DNA of 64,000 nt from assembly GCA_031426435.1 (NCBI GenBank), contig JANPLH010000286.1, forward strand, positions 3,194 to 67,193, given 5' to 3'. The DNA is from UBA6168 sp031426435. GTDB lineage: Bacteria > Bacteroidota > Bacteroidia > Chitinophagales > Saprospiraceae. Under the pieces are notes generated by a model that was given only the letters and a program-made list of their open reading frames with translations, had not been told where the DNA came from and made no database searches. How positions within the stretch are numbered: the first letter of the stretch is position 1; each line of letters opens with the position of its first letter. A program made the position numbers and the translations under genes. Positions 1-7,062 of this stretch are shown one piece after another.

Positions 1-379
1 CGGAGCCGAAGCGGGTAGTTGCGGCAGCACTGAACTGCTTTTTGAACTCCTCGAAGGAGCCGAAATCACGGTCAATGGCCTGTGCGATGTGCATCTGCGG
101 GGAAGGCTGGCCGCCGCCGTCGGGCGACATGATTTCCCAGAAAAGGTTGTGGTTGTAGTAGCCGCCGCCGTTGTTGCGGATGGCCGGGCTGTGCTGGCTG
201 ATATTGGCTAAAATCTGCTCGATGGACTGGCCTTCGAGCGGTGTGCCTGCAATGGCAGCGTTGAGGTTGTTGGTATAAGCCGCATGGTGCTTGCCGTGGT
301 GGATTTCCATCGTGTGCGCGTCGATATAAGGTTCGAGTGCATCAAACGAATAGGATAAGTTAGGAAGTTGAAATGCCAT
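1..379 (-). CDS. sod: Superoxide dismutase (Fe/Mn family), N-terminal part
   Basis: The reverse strand reads MAFQLPNLSYSFDALEPYID from the ATG at 379 and runs off the left edge after about 126 residues. The iron/manganese superoxide dismutase signature is clear: MEIHHGKHHAAYTNNLN with the first metal-ligand histidine, then NNGGGYYNHNLFWEIMSP with the second. The enzyme converts superoxide to oxygen and hydrogen peroxide in the cytoplasm. The C-terminal half with the remaining metal ligands is outside the window, so Fe or Mn preference cannot be judged. No signal peptide is visible. A Bacteroidota-type promoter lies just upstream. Confidence 0.95.
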   Translation of the reverse strand, partial: MAFQLPNLSYSFDALEPYIDAHTMEIHHGKHHAAYTNNLNAAIAGTPLEGQSIEQILANISQHSPAIRNNGGGYYNHNLFWEIMSPDGGGQPSPQMHIAQAIDRDFGSFEEFKKQFSAAATTRFGS

Positions 380-410
380 GATTTTGTTTATTTTTTTATG
401 AAACAGGCCG

Positions 411-439
411 CCAAGATAGGCAGACAGTGGTTAAAACAA
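411..439 (-). promoter_or_regulatory. Probable sod promoter
   Basis: On the reverse strand a TTG (437-439) is followed after 18 nt by TATCTTGG (411-418), one mismatch from the Bacteroidota -7 consensus TAnnTTTG. It lies about 30 nt upstream of the sod start codon. Confidence 0.4.
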
Positions 440-596
440 TAACCGAACAGCATTAAATTTGTTTTGATGGGGCAAGGTAAAACTGCTGTTTCAACACGGA
501 GGCGCAGCGAATTAGGAGGTACAGGTTGCGGAACGCCGTCTGAAACCAAACCCCTCCGAGTACCTTTATGGCCTCCAATACTCTGTGTTAAAAAAC

Positions 597-604
597 TAAT
601 TTTG
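597..604 (+). promoter_or_regulatory. -7 box for the oxidoreductase gene
   Basis: TAATTTTG matches TAnnTTTG and is 19 nt before the ATG at 624. No TTG is seen at the expected -33 distance. The rest of 380-623 shows nothing beyond this and the sod promoter. Confidence 0.4.
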
Positions 605-623
605 CGCCGCAAAACATCCATCC

Positions 624-1604
624 ATGCTAAAAATCGGCGTCATCGGCGCAGGCCACCTCGGCAAGATTCACCTCAAATGCCTCCTCGACTTGCCGGAGCA
701 TTACCAGCTCCTCGGCCTGTTCGACATTGACACTCAGGTGGCTTTGGCTGCTTCGCAACAGTTTGGCATTCAGTCATTTGCGAGCCTTGATGCCCTCCTC
801 GACGCCGTGGACGTGGTGGACATCGTGACGCCGACCGTCACCCATTTTGAGCTGGCTATGGCGGCCATTGAGCGGGGCAAGCACCTCTTCATCGAAAAGC
901 CCGTGACGCAGACCGTGGCCGAGGCACAGTCGCTCATTGCGGCAGCAAAAAAGCACGGCATGCTGGCGCAGGTAGGCCATGTGGAGCGCTTCAACCCCGC
1001 CATGCTCGCCGTGCGGGATGTGGCGATGAACCCCATGTTCATCGAAGCGCACCGCCTCGCCAATTTCAACCCCCGTGGCACCGACGTGCCCGTGGTGCTC
1101 GACCTGATGATTCACGACATTGACATCGTTTTGAGCCTTGTGAAATCACCCGTGAAGTCCGTCAGCGCCAGCGGCGTGGCCGTGGTCAGCGACTCGCCGG
1201 ACATCGCTAACGCCCGCATCGAGTTCGAGAACGGCTGCGTGGCCAACCTGACGGCCAGCCGCATCAGCATGAAGCAGATGCGCAAGGTGCGGCTCTTCCA
1301 AAAGGACGTCTATATCAGCTTGGATTTCCTCGAAAAATCAGCGCAGGTGGTGCGCATGCACGAGCCGGGCAGTGAGCCGCAGGACATCCCTTCCTTCAAG
1401 CTGGAGACGCCCGGCGGCACGAGGGTCATTTCGATGGAGGTGCCGCCCGCCGAGCCGGTGAATGCTATACGGGAGGAGCTTAAGGCACTGGCAACCAGTA
1501 TATCAAGCAGCGAAAAAACCGCTGTGACATTGGAGGAAGGGGCACTGGCGCTAGAGGTGGCTTGGCGGGTGATGGAAGAGGTGGAAATGAGGTTAAAAGG
1601 TTAA
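624..1604 (+). CDS. Gfo/Idh/MocA family NAD(P)-dependent oxidoreductase
   Basis: 326 residues, full length for the family. The N-terminal Rossmann motif GVIGAGHLGKIH is at residues 5-16 and the EKP signature (FIEKPVTQT) near residue 92, whose lysine is the usual catalytic residue. GHVERFNPA and DLMIHDIDI follow; this combination is typical of the subgroup acting on UDP-sugars in lipid A or O-antigen precursor synthesis, but nothing nearby confirms a substrate. Members reversibly oxidise or reduce sugar-like alcohols with NAD(P). It is probably cytoplasmic and transcribed alone. The family call is firm; the substrate is unknown. Confidence 0.9.
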   Translation: MLKIGVIGAGHLGKIHLKCLLDLPEHYQLLGLFDIDTQVALAASQQFGIQSFASLDALLDAVDVVDIVTPTVTHFELAMAAIERGKHLFIEKPVTQTVAEAQSLIAAAKKHGMLAQVGHVERFNPAMLAVRDVAMNPMFIEAHRLANFNPRGTDVPVVLDLMIHDIDIVLSLVKSPVKSVSASGVAVVSDSPDIANARIEFENGCVANLTASRISMKQMRKVRLFQKDVYISLDFLEKSAQVVRMHEPGSEPQDIPSFKLETPGGTRVISMEVPPAEPVNAIREELKALATSISSSEKTAVTLEEGALALEVAWRVMEEVEMRLKG

Positions 1605-1667
1605 AGTCGTAAGGAGGTTTTAAGAGTGGGCGATCTTTTTTAACTTGCGGTCAAAATCAAACTTCGT

Positions 1668-1943
1668 ATGAAATTGGTACTTGAAATTAAACATGAGAAA
1701 GATTTAAAGTTGTTGCTCCCACTATTTGAGCGACTGAAAATACAAGTGGCCGAGTTGCCCACTTTTTTTTCACCGAATAAAAACAAAGGTGAAAAGGGAA
1801 CACCCAAATCTCCTTCCCCCAGCAAAAACTATAATGCTTTGGAATTGGCTGCCCTGTTTGACCAGTTAAAGGACATGAATGCTTTTTCAGAAATAACTGA
1901 CCCAGTGGCTTGGCAAAAACAACTTCGTGATGAGTGGAATTAA
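1668..1943 (+). CDS. Putative antitoxin of a PIN-toxin pair
   Basis: A 91-residue protein, visibly AT-richer than the flanking genes. It has a hydrophobic N-terminus (MKLVLEIKHEKDLKLLLPLF), a polar Lys/Pro/Ser linker (about residues 38-54) and a C-terminal acidic helix-like part. I recognise no named domain. Its 3' end overlaps the start of the PIN-domain gene by 14-17 nt, the usual translationally coupled antitoxin-before-toxin arrangement. In the VapBC scheme it would bind and silence the toxin and repress its own operon. The role is inferred from position and size only. Confidence 0.6.
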   Translation: MKLVLEIKHEKDLKLLLPLFERLKIQVAELPTFFSPNKNKGEKGTPKSPSPSKNYNALELAALFDQLKDMNAFSEITDPVAWQKQLRDEWN

Positions 1944-2322
1944 AGCAGGTCTTTTGGACAGTAATAAACTGATTTATTGCTCGAAGGGGCAGATAGACTT
2001 TACTGTAATTGCTGCCCATTTCGACGAGTTATTTGTCTCGGTAATTACTTACATGGAAACGCTGGGACATAATTTTTCAAACCCAAAAGAAAAGGAACTT
2101 ATTGAAAAGCTATTGAATTCCTTGCCCATTGTGCAGACTGATATGGCCATTGCGAATCAGGTTATTGCATACCGCCAGCAGCGCAAAATAAAACTACCAG
2201 ATGCCATTATTCTTGCCACTGCAAAGGTCTTGAACGCTGCTGTTATTACAATAAATGAGTCCGATTTCAAAGGTATTGACAATGGCGTTTTCGTATTTTC
2301 GCCCACTTTGATTTCCAAATAA
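1930..2322 (+). CDS. VapC-like PIN domain ribonuclease (toxin)
   Basis: About 130 residues, normal for VapC toxins. PIN-domain acidic residues are visible: LLDSN near residue 10, a glutamate in VITYMETLGH, an aspartate in KLPDAIILAT and another in NESDFKGI. These coordinate divalent metal for RNA cleavage. The ATG at 1930 is preferred, though a GTG three bases earlier is possible. It overlaps the small upstream gene, as in type II toxin-antitoxin operons. The pair sits as an AT-rich insert between ordinary metabolic genes, which suggests horizontal acquisition. Confidence 0.85.
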   Translation: MSGIKAGLLDSNKLIYCSKGQIDFTVIAAHFDELFVSVITYMETLGHNFSNPKEKELIEKLLNSLPIVQTDMAIANQVIAYRQQRKIKLPDAIILATAKVLNAAVITINESDFKGIDNGVFVFSPTLISK

Positions 2323-2340
2323 TTCGATTACCAAATTTAC

Positions 2341-3576
2341 ATGCGCAAACTAACCGCCGACCTCCTACTCCCCATCACCTCCGCCCCGCTCAAAAACGCC
2401 GTAGTCATCACCGACGACCAAGGGAAAATCCTCGCCATTGACCAGCGGGAAAACCACGACCCTGCCTCGCTGGAGGTGCATCGGGGCGTCATCACACCCG
2501 GCTTCGTCAATGCCCACTGCCACTTGGAGCTGTCGCACATGAAGGGCGTGGCACCAACAGGCACAGGGCTTTTACCATTTTTAAAAACCGTCGTCAACCA
2601 CCGGAACGTGCCGCAGGAGCAGATTGACGCCGCCATAGAGCAGGGCGACCGGGAGATGTGGGAGGTGGGCATCCAGGCCGTCGGCGACATCTGCAACAAG
2701 GCCGATACCGTTGCCACTAAGCGCCGAAGCCCCATTCGTTATTACAGTTTCGTGGAGATGTTCGACTTCCTCAACGACGAGCGGGCGCAGCAGACTTTTG
2801 ATGGCTACTACGAAGTTTTTGCGCAGCAAAGCGATGAAAACGGCGACCGCAAAAGCTGTGTGCCACATGCGCCTTATACCGTTTCTAAGACCCTGTTCAA
2901 GCTCATCAACGCTGCCAATTCCAAAGAAACAGGCCAATCACCAATCACCAATCACCAGTCACCAATCACCGTCTCCATCCATAATCAAGAGACGGTTTAT
3001 GAAGACCAGTTTTTTTTAAACAAAACGGGTGATTTCAATGAGTTTTATCGCTCCTTCCGCATCCCGCTGGATGGCTTCGAGCCGACGGGGAAACCGTCCA
3101 TTTATTACGCCCTCGAAAACATGGACCCGCAGCGCCGAACTTTGTTTGTCCACAACACAGAGACCCAGCCCGAAGAAATACAGGCAGCATACAACTGGGC
3201 TGCTGCCAACTGCCAACTGCCAATTGCCAACTGCTTTTGGGCCACCTGCCCCAACGCCAACCTCTATATCGAAAACCGCCTCCCGAACTACCGCCATTTC
3301 ATTGACAATGAGGCCGTTATGTGCATCGGCACCGATAGCCTGACCTCCAATTGGCAGCTTTCTATTTTGGAGGAAATGAAGACCATCGCCCGTTTCCAGA
3401 GCTATGTGCCGTTCGAGACGCTGCTGCGCTGGGCCACGCTGAACGGGGCGATGGCGCTGGGTTTTGAAGAGGAAATTGGCAGCATCGAAGTGGGCAAGTC
3501 GCCGGGGCTGCTATTGCTCGACCTCGACGAAACATTGGCGCTGAACCAAAATACTAAGGTCAAACGGCTCGTTTAA
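2341..3576 (+). CDS. Amidohydrolase-superfamily deaminase-like enzyme with two translated heptamer arrays
   Basis: 411 residues. Metal-dependent hydrolase motifs appear in order: NAHCHLELSH with H59 and H61, CVPHAPYTVS, SIHNQE, and the catalytic aspartate in CIGTDSLTSN. This fits the deaminase branch (MTA/SAH, cytosine or aminodeoxyfutalosine deaminase types); the substrate cannot be assigned. Two segments look foreign: SPITNHQSPIT (bases 2934-2970) and NCQLPIANC (3204-3234). They are translations of 7-nt tandem arrays that occur elsewhere between genes, yet the frame is kept. Both lie in linkers next to active-site strands rather than in the strands themselves. It starts 18 nt after the PIN gene. 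Confidence 0.85.
   Translation: MRKLTADLLLPITSAPLKNAVVITDDQGKILAIDQRENHDPASLEVHRGVITPGFVNAHCHLELSHMKGVAPTGTGLLPFLKTVVNHRNVPQEQIDAAIEQGDREMWEVGIQAVGDICNKADTVATKRRSPIRYYSFVEMFDFLNDERAQQTFDGYYEVFAQQSDENGDRKSCVPHAPYTVSKTLFKLINAANSKETGQSPITNHQSPITVSIHNQETVYEDQFFLNKTGDFNEFYRSFRIPLDGFEPTGKPSIYYALENMDPQRRTLFVHNTETQPEEIQAAYNWAAANCQLPIANCFWATCPNANLYIENRLPNYRHFIDNEAVMCIGTDSLTSNWQLSILEEMKTIARFQSYVPFETLLRWATLNGAMALGFEEEIGSIEVGKSPGLLLLDLDETLALNQNTKVKRLV
2934..2970 (+). repeat. Intragenic CCAATCA heptamer array
   Basis: Five 7-nt units (CCAATCA three times, CCAGTCA, CCAATCA) plus CC, inside the amidohydrolase frame. The unit order repeats exactly in the intergenic array at 58273-58300. Confidence 0.9.
3204..3234 (+). 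repeat. Intragenic TGCCAAC heptamer array
   Basis: TGCCAAC, TGCCAAC, TGCCAAT, TGCCAAC then TGC, inside the amidohydrolase frame. It is the complement of the CAGTTGG family found in the TrpE and nucleotidyltransferase genes. Confidence 0.9.
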
Positions 3577-3677
3577 ACTGCCGTTTTGTCAGCCTTTAAC
3601 ACGGGGTACGCTTTTTGACTTTTTGAACCAAAGCTGAAATAAAATTCCACCAATCATCCAATCAACACTTATTCCCA

Positions 3678-4235
3678 ATGAATAATCTCCGCTATCGCCT
3701 GTTGTTGCTCTTCATCGTCGTCGTGTCGGCCTTCTCCTTCGTGCCGCCCCCGCACAAGATACCGGAGCGCAACCAGTTCATCCCCGAAATCGTGTATGAC
3801 ATGCCGCCCGTGGCCACGCTCACCCTCTCTGCAAGCAATATTGCTGCCGACAAGGGCGAAACGGTCTGCGTAGGGGTGACTGCCAAGGATTTCAACCAAA
3901 TCCTCTCCATGCAATACAGCATGAACTGGGACGCCAATGTGCTGAAATTCAAGGAAGTACGCAGCTTCGGGCTGGACGGCATGAGCATCCAGAGCTTCGG
4001 GGGCCACCTCAAGGAGAAGGGCATCTTGACCTTTTCCTGGTACGACCCCTCGCTTCGGGGATTCAGCAAACCGGACGGCCACAAGCTCTATGAAGTCTGT
4101 TTCGAAGCAGTGGGGATTGCGGGGAGCAAGTCCAAGTTTGAGTTCAGCGGCAAGCCGACCTCCATCGAGATTGCCAATTCGTCCAGCGTCTTCCTCGACC
4201 TGCGCACGGAGGCGGGGCAGGTGACGGTGAAGTGA
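3678..4235 (+). CDS. Secreted cohesin-like domain protein
   Basis: 185 residues. A hydrophobic N-terminus (RLLLLFIVVVSAFSFV) is a likely signal peptide. Residues about 48-185 form one beta-rich domain resembling a cohesin/dockerin-partner fold: a GETVCVGVTAKDF strand, ILSMQYSMNWDANVLKFKEV, then TFSWYDPS and a closing strand. It shares this layout closely with the next gene (4409), so the two are duplicates. Cohesin-like domains mediate protein contacts at the cell surface or in the periplasm; no partner dockerin is visible here. Function otherwise unknown. Confidence 0.75.
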   Translation: MNNLRYRLLLLFIVVVSAFSFVPPPHKIPERNQFIPEIVYDMPPVATLTLSASNIAADKGETVCVGVTAKDFNQILSMQYSMNWDANVLKFKEVRSFGLDGMSIQSFGGHLKEKGILTFSWYDPSLRGFSKPDGHKLYEVCFEAVGIAGSKSKFEFSGKPTSIEIANSSSVFLDLRTEAGQVTVK

Positions 4236-4283
4236 TTCATGGGTTCATGGCTTCATGGCTTCATGGTTTCATGGGTTCATGGC
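4236..4283. repeat. Tandem YTTCATGG array
   Basis: Six 8-nt units of the form (C/T/G)TTCATGG directly follow the stop codon of the cohesin-like gene. It is the half-array version of the inverted elements at 49317, 53915 and 54896. Confidence 0.9.
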
Positions 4284-4408
4284 TGAATTGGGGGGGCATT
4301 TGCAAAAAGGTCGTTCATTCACAAACACAAAAACACATAAGCACGTAAACACCAGAAAAAGGCATTTCTTTGCCGCCAATTTTTCAACAAAAAGAAATTA
4401 ATAGACGC

Positions 4409-5077
4409 ATGAAAATCCCTCATTTTCAAATAGTTATCGCCGCATTTTGCTTCGCAACGACCATTGCCGCCTGCGGCAACGACGACCCTGCACGGGAAGC
4501 GGCCACCACGGAGGCACTCGAAGCCACCCAGTCCCAGCAGCCAATAGAGCAGACTGCTACCACCACCCCACCCGACCAGCAAACGCAGCCTGAACAGCAG
4601 CCCCAGCTAGCGCCCACCACTCCTATGGCCAAGGCCGAAAGGGCCAAAACGGCTGGCACCCTCAAACTCAACGTTGGTGGTGGCTCCGTGACCAAGGGCG
4701 GCGAGACCTGTGTGGCCGTCTCTGCCAAGAATTTCAAGTCGGTCGTCTCCATGCAGTACAGCATCAAATGGGACCCCAAAGTGCTGAAATTCAAGGATTT
4801 GAAGGGCTTTAGCCTGCCAGGGCTTAACCTGGAGAGCTTTGGAAAGCATATCCTCAACAAGGGGCTAATGACGCACTCCTGGTATGACGCCACTATCAAG
4901 GGCATCAACAAGGGCGACGGCGAAACCCTCTACGAAATCTGTTTCGAGGCCGTTGGCGACACGGGCAGCAAGTCCGCCATCCAAATCGTGGATGCGCCCA
5001 CCGTCATCGAAATCGCCAATGCCAACAGCGAATTCTTCTCCCTCGACGCCACGCCGGGCACGGTGCTGGTGAAATGA
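4409..5077 (+). CDS. Cohesin-like domain lipoprotein
   Basis: 222 residues from the ATG at 4409, chosen because it begins the signal peptide MKIPHFQIVIAAFCFATTIAAC. The lipobox TIAAC predicts lipid attachment at that cysteine. A Thr/Gln/Pro-rich linker (about residues 25-75) leads into a cohesin-like domain parallel to the previous gene: GETCVAVSAKNFKSVVSMQY, KVLKFKDLKGF, HSWYDATIKG, LYEICFEAVGDTGSKS. The tether and long flexible linker suggest a surface-exposed or periplasmic binding module. It probably forms a duplicated unit with the gene at 3678. Ligand unknown. Confidence 0.75.
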   Translation: MKIPHFQIVIAAFCFATTIAACGNDDPAREAATTEALEATQSQQPIEQTATTTPPDQQTQPEQQPQLAPTTPMAKAERAKTAGTLKLNVGGGSVTKGGETCVAVSAKNFKSVVSMQYSIKWDPKVLKFKDLKGFSLPGLNLESFGKHILNKGLMTHSWYDATIKGINKGDGETLYEICFEAVGDTGSKSAIQIVDAPTVIEIANANSEFFSLDATPGTVLVK

Positions 5078-5084
5078 GAATTGG

Positions 5085-5166
5085 CTTTTGGCTGTTGTCC
5101 TTTGGCTGTTGCCAACCGCCAAAGGCCAAAGGCCAACCGCAAATGGCCAACCGCCAACCGCTTTAT
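5085..5166. repeat. Inverted array of GGCTTTTGG / GGCCAAA units
   Basis: Units such as TTTGGCTGTTG face GGCCAAAGGCCAAA and CCAACCGCCAACCG, filling the gap between the lipoprotein gene and the ABM gene. It can fold into a hairpin. Confidence 0.8.
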
Positions 5167-5167
5167 C

Positions 5168-5458
5168 ATGATTAAACGCATCGTAAAACTCACCTTACAG
5201 CCAGCCCTCGTGCCAGATTTTATGGCCATTTTCGAGGAAAGCAAGGATAAAATCAGGGCCTTCGACGGCAACCTGCACCTCGAACTTTTGCGGGATGTTG
5301 CGCAGCAGAACGTCTTATTTACCCTCAGCTTTTGGGAAAACGAGCAGGCGCTGGAAAATTACCGGCAATCGGAATTGTTCAAATCCACTTGGGCGAGGAC
5401 GAAGGCGCTGTTTGCTGATAAGCCAGCTGCTTGGACGGTGGAGGGAGTTGGAAATTAG
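5168..5458 (+). CDS. Antibiotic biosynthesis monooxygenase (ABM) domain protein
   Basis: 96 residues from MIKRIVKLTL. The frame is open further upstream only because the repeat array reads through, so the ATG at 5168 is taken. The single ABM (dimeric alpha-beta barrel) domain shows LVPDFMAIFEESKDKIRAF, then LRDVAQQNVLFTLSFWENEQ and ALENYRQSELFKSTWARTKA. Family members are small cofactor-free monooxygenases or quinone/heme-related enzymes; the substrate is not evident. A strong terminator follows immediately. Confidence 0.8.
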   Translation: MIKRIVKLTLQPALVPDFMAIFEESKDKIRAFDGNLHLELLRDVAQQNVLFTLSFWENEQALENYRQSELFKSTWARTKALFADKPAAWTVEGVGN

Positions 5459-5476
5459 AAATTGAGGGAATTGGAG

Positions 5477-5519
5477 AAATTGACCGGGTGGCTCGTTGCG
5501 GCCCGGTCAATTTTTTTTT
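5477..5519 (+). terminator. Rho-independent terminator after the ABM gene
   Basis: A 12-bp stem, AAATTGACCGGG with CCCGGTCAATTT, and a loop of about 13 nt, runs into T9. Confidence 0.9.
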
Positions 5520-5536
5520 GCGCTAACGCAAAAAAA
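5512..5536 (-). terminator. Terminator for the PAP2-like gene (reverse strand)
   Basis: TTTTTTTTGCG, a CTAA loop and CGCAAAAAAA form a short stem ending in a T-run on the reverse strand. It overlaps the stop end of the gene at 5523. Confidence 0.5.
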
Positions 5537-6185
5537 GTAGTGCTATAAATTGCGCAGCAAAGCCAAGGGTAAAGCCAATATAGAGTTGTTTTTCGGTGTG
5601 CGCCCCCAGCAGCAGCCTTGCCGAGCAGACAACTCCTGCCATCACAATCACGGCCATCAGCAGGAAGTTGGTGCTGATTTCATACATGCCGAGCCAGCCC
5701 AAACTCGCCGTGAACGTGTCGAAATTGAAGAACAGGCTATTGATGAGCGCCATGCCCACCATACCGCCCATGCCCGCAGCGTGTGCACTGATTTTCGAGA
5801 AATTATTGGCAAAAAAAGCGAGGAACAACGCAATGGTGGAACCGAGCATCACGATGACCATCGGCTTGGGAATCAGCGGGTTGCTCTTGAAATTGATGAA
5901 CATCCAGAGGTAAAAAACGCCTGTTAGGATATAAGGCCCGATGCGCTCAAAACGGTCTTCGAGCTGCATGGACTTGACCATTTGCAACGATTTCATCATA
6001 AAAACCGCAAACATGGGCATCACAAACGTGGAGAGGAAAACCATCAGCACCAGCTTCCATTGCTCGGCCATTTTATACACACCAAACTGATAGGGATTGA
6101 TGACAAGCAGCAACAGCAGCATGTAAGTCACCATGAGCAAAGGGTGAAAAAGGACGGAGATGATATGCGCTGATTTGCGAAGCAT
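5523..6185 (-). CDS. PAP2-like integral membrane protein
   Basis: 220 residues from the ATG at 6185. About six hydrophobic segments are visible (LLMVTYMLLLLLVI, LVLMVFLSTFVMPMFAVF, PYILTGVFYLWMFI, VIVMLGSTIALFLAFFA, and two C-terminal ones). Near the C-terminus SAHAAGMGG and RLLLGAHTEKQLYIGF resemble the second and third motifs of the PAP2 phosphatase superfamily (S-x-H and R-x5-H), although the first motif is not obvious. It may be a lipid-phosphate phosphatase or a catalytically weak relative. A -7-like box would overlap any start further upstream, which supports 6185. Confidence 0.7.
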   Translation of the reverse strand: MLRKSAHIISVLFHPLLMVTYMLLLLLVINPYQFGVYKMAEQWKLVLMVFLSTFVMPMFAVFMMKSLQMVKSMQLEDRFERIGPYILTGVFYLWMFINFKSNPLIPKPMVIVMLGSTIALFLAFFANNFSKISAHAAGMGGMVGMALINSLFFNFDTFTASLGWLGMYEISTNFLLMAVIVMAGVVCSARLLLGAHTEKQLYIGFTLGFAAQFIALLFLR

Positions 6186-6220
6186 TGGCTTGTTTTGAAA
6201 CGGCGGCAAAGTTCTTTCTT

Positions 6221-6262
6221 TTGGTTGATAAGGGTTGATAAAAGTTGATGAGGGTTGATTTC
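6221..6262. repeat. GGTTGATAA-type short array
   Basis: Four spaced copies of GTTGAT (TTGGTTGATAAGGGTTGATAAAAGTTGATGAGGGTTGATT; split here only in description) lie between the PAP2-like and DUF2147 genes. Related ATCAACC units occur at the trpC/trpF junction. Confidence 0.6.
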
Positions 6263-6300
6263 CTTTACGGCAATGCCTTTACCAACGCTTAACTACCCTA

Positions 6301-6732
6301 TCATTTCACCCGGTACCAATACTGCGTGCGGTAAAAGCCGAATAAATACCCCCGTACCACCAGCACATTGGGGTCGTTCTCTTTCAGCCACATTTTGCAG
6401 GTGTACGATTTGCCGTTTTTTGGGTCCAGGATTTTGCCGTCTTGTAGTTCGCCATTGTCGTACAGCATGTTTTCAAGGATGACCATGCCCTGGATGGGCT
6501 TGTTGTGGCGGTCGCCCGAGCATTTGTCGCATTTGCTGGTCGAGGCATCGTCGAGCAGCTTGGCCACTTTGCCATAGAACTTGTTGCCCGATTTGTAGAT
6601 TTCGACATGACTCTTGGCCTTTTTGGTATCGTCGTCAATGGTTTTCCAGGTGCCGACGAAGGACTGCTGCGACCAAAGTGCCAGGCTGAAGGCCATTGCG
6701 CAGCAAAGGGAAAGGAGCTTATTAAACGACAT
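6301..6732 (-). CDS. Secreted DUF2147 protein
   Basis: 143 residues from MSFNKLLSLCCAMAFSLALW, a clear signal peptide. The mature part carries the DUF2147 layout: VGTWKTIDDDTKKAKSHVEI, GNKFYGKVAKLL, a CDKC pair of cysteines, then IQGMVILENM, DGKILDPKNGKSYTCKMWL and a C-terminal GFYRTQYWYRV. Full length for the family. Members are periplasmic or secreted beta-barrel-like proteins of unknown role. The frame is open 27 codons upstream, but that part lacks signal character. Confidence 0.85.
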   Translation of the reverse strand: MSFNKLLSLCCAMAFSLALWSQQSFVGTWKTIDDDTKKAKSHVEIYKSGNKFYGKVAKLLDDASTSKCDKCSGDRHNKPIQGMVILENMLYDNGELQDGKILDPKNGKSYTCKMWLKENDPNVLVVRGYLFGFYRTQYWYRVK

Positions 6733-6749
6733 GTGTTTAGATTTTTTTG

Positions 6750-6757
6750 CAAAAATA
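6750..6757 (-). promoter_or_regulatory. -7 box for the DUF2147 gene
   Basis: TATTTTTG on the reverse strand, 17 nt upstream of the ATG at 6732. No matching -33 TTG was found. The gap 6733-7062 between the divergent DUF2147 and gdhA genes holds this box and otherwise AT-rich sequence without a supported gene. Confidence 0.4.
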
Positions 6758-7062
6758 GGGAGTAAAAACTTGTTGGTAAAATCAAGGCTTGGCTTCGCAA
6801 AATGCACGACCATTGCGAATCATAAGTACCGCACTGCTCAACGAGAAGTTGGCCAAGAAATACAAGGCATTTAAGCTCAAAAACGGAAAAACCCGAGCTG
6901 AAATAAGAGGTAAAACCACGCACTTTTTTTTTGAAAAACAGGCAATAACAAAAATCATTTGGCTTGAATGACAATTAGCTCCTCTTTCTTCTTAAAGTGG
7001 CCTAAAATTGCTATCGAATTAAAATTTACTTCGCAAAGAAGGTCATCAAAAAAAACAACGAA

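Noticed and set aside
5081..5167. N-terminal extension of the ABM protein
   Set aside because: Encoded by an intergenic repeat array read in frame; the domain starts at the ATG at 5168.
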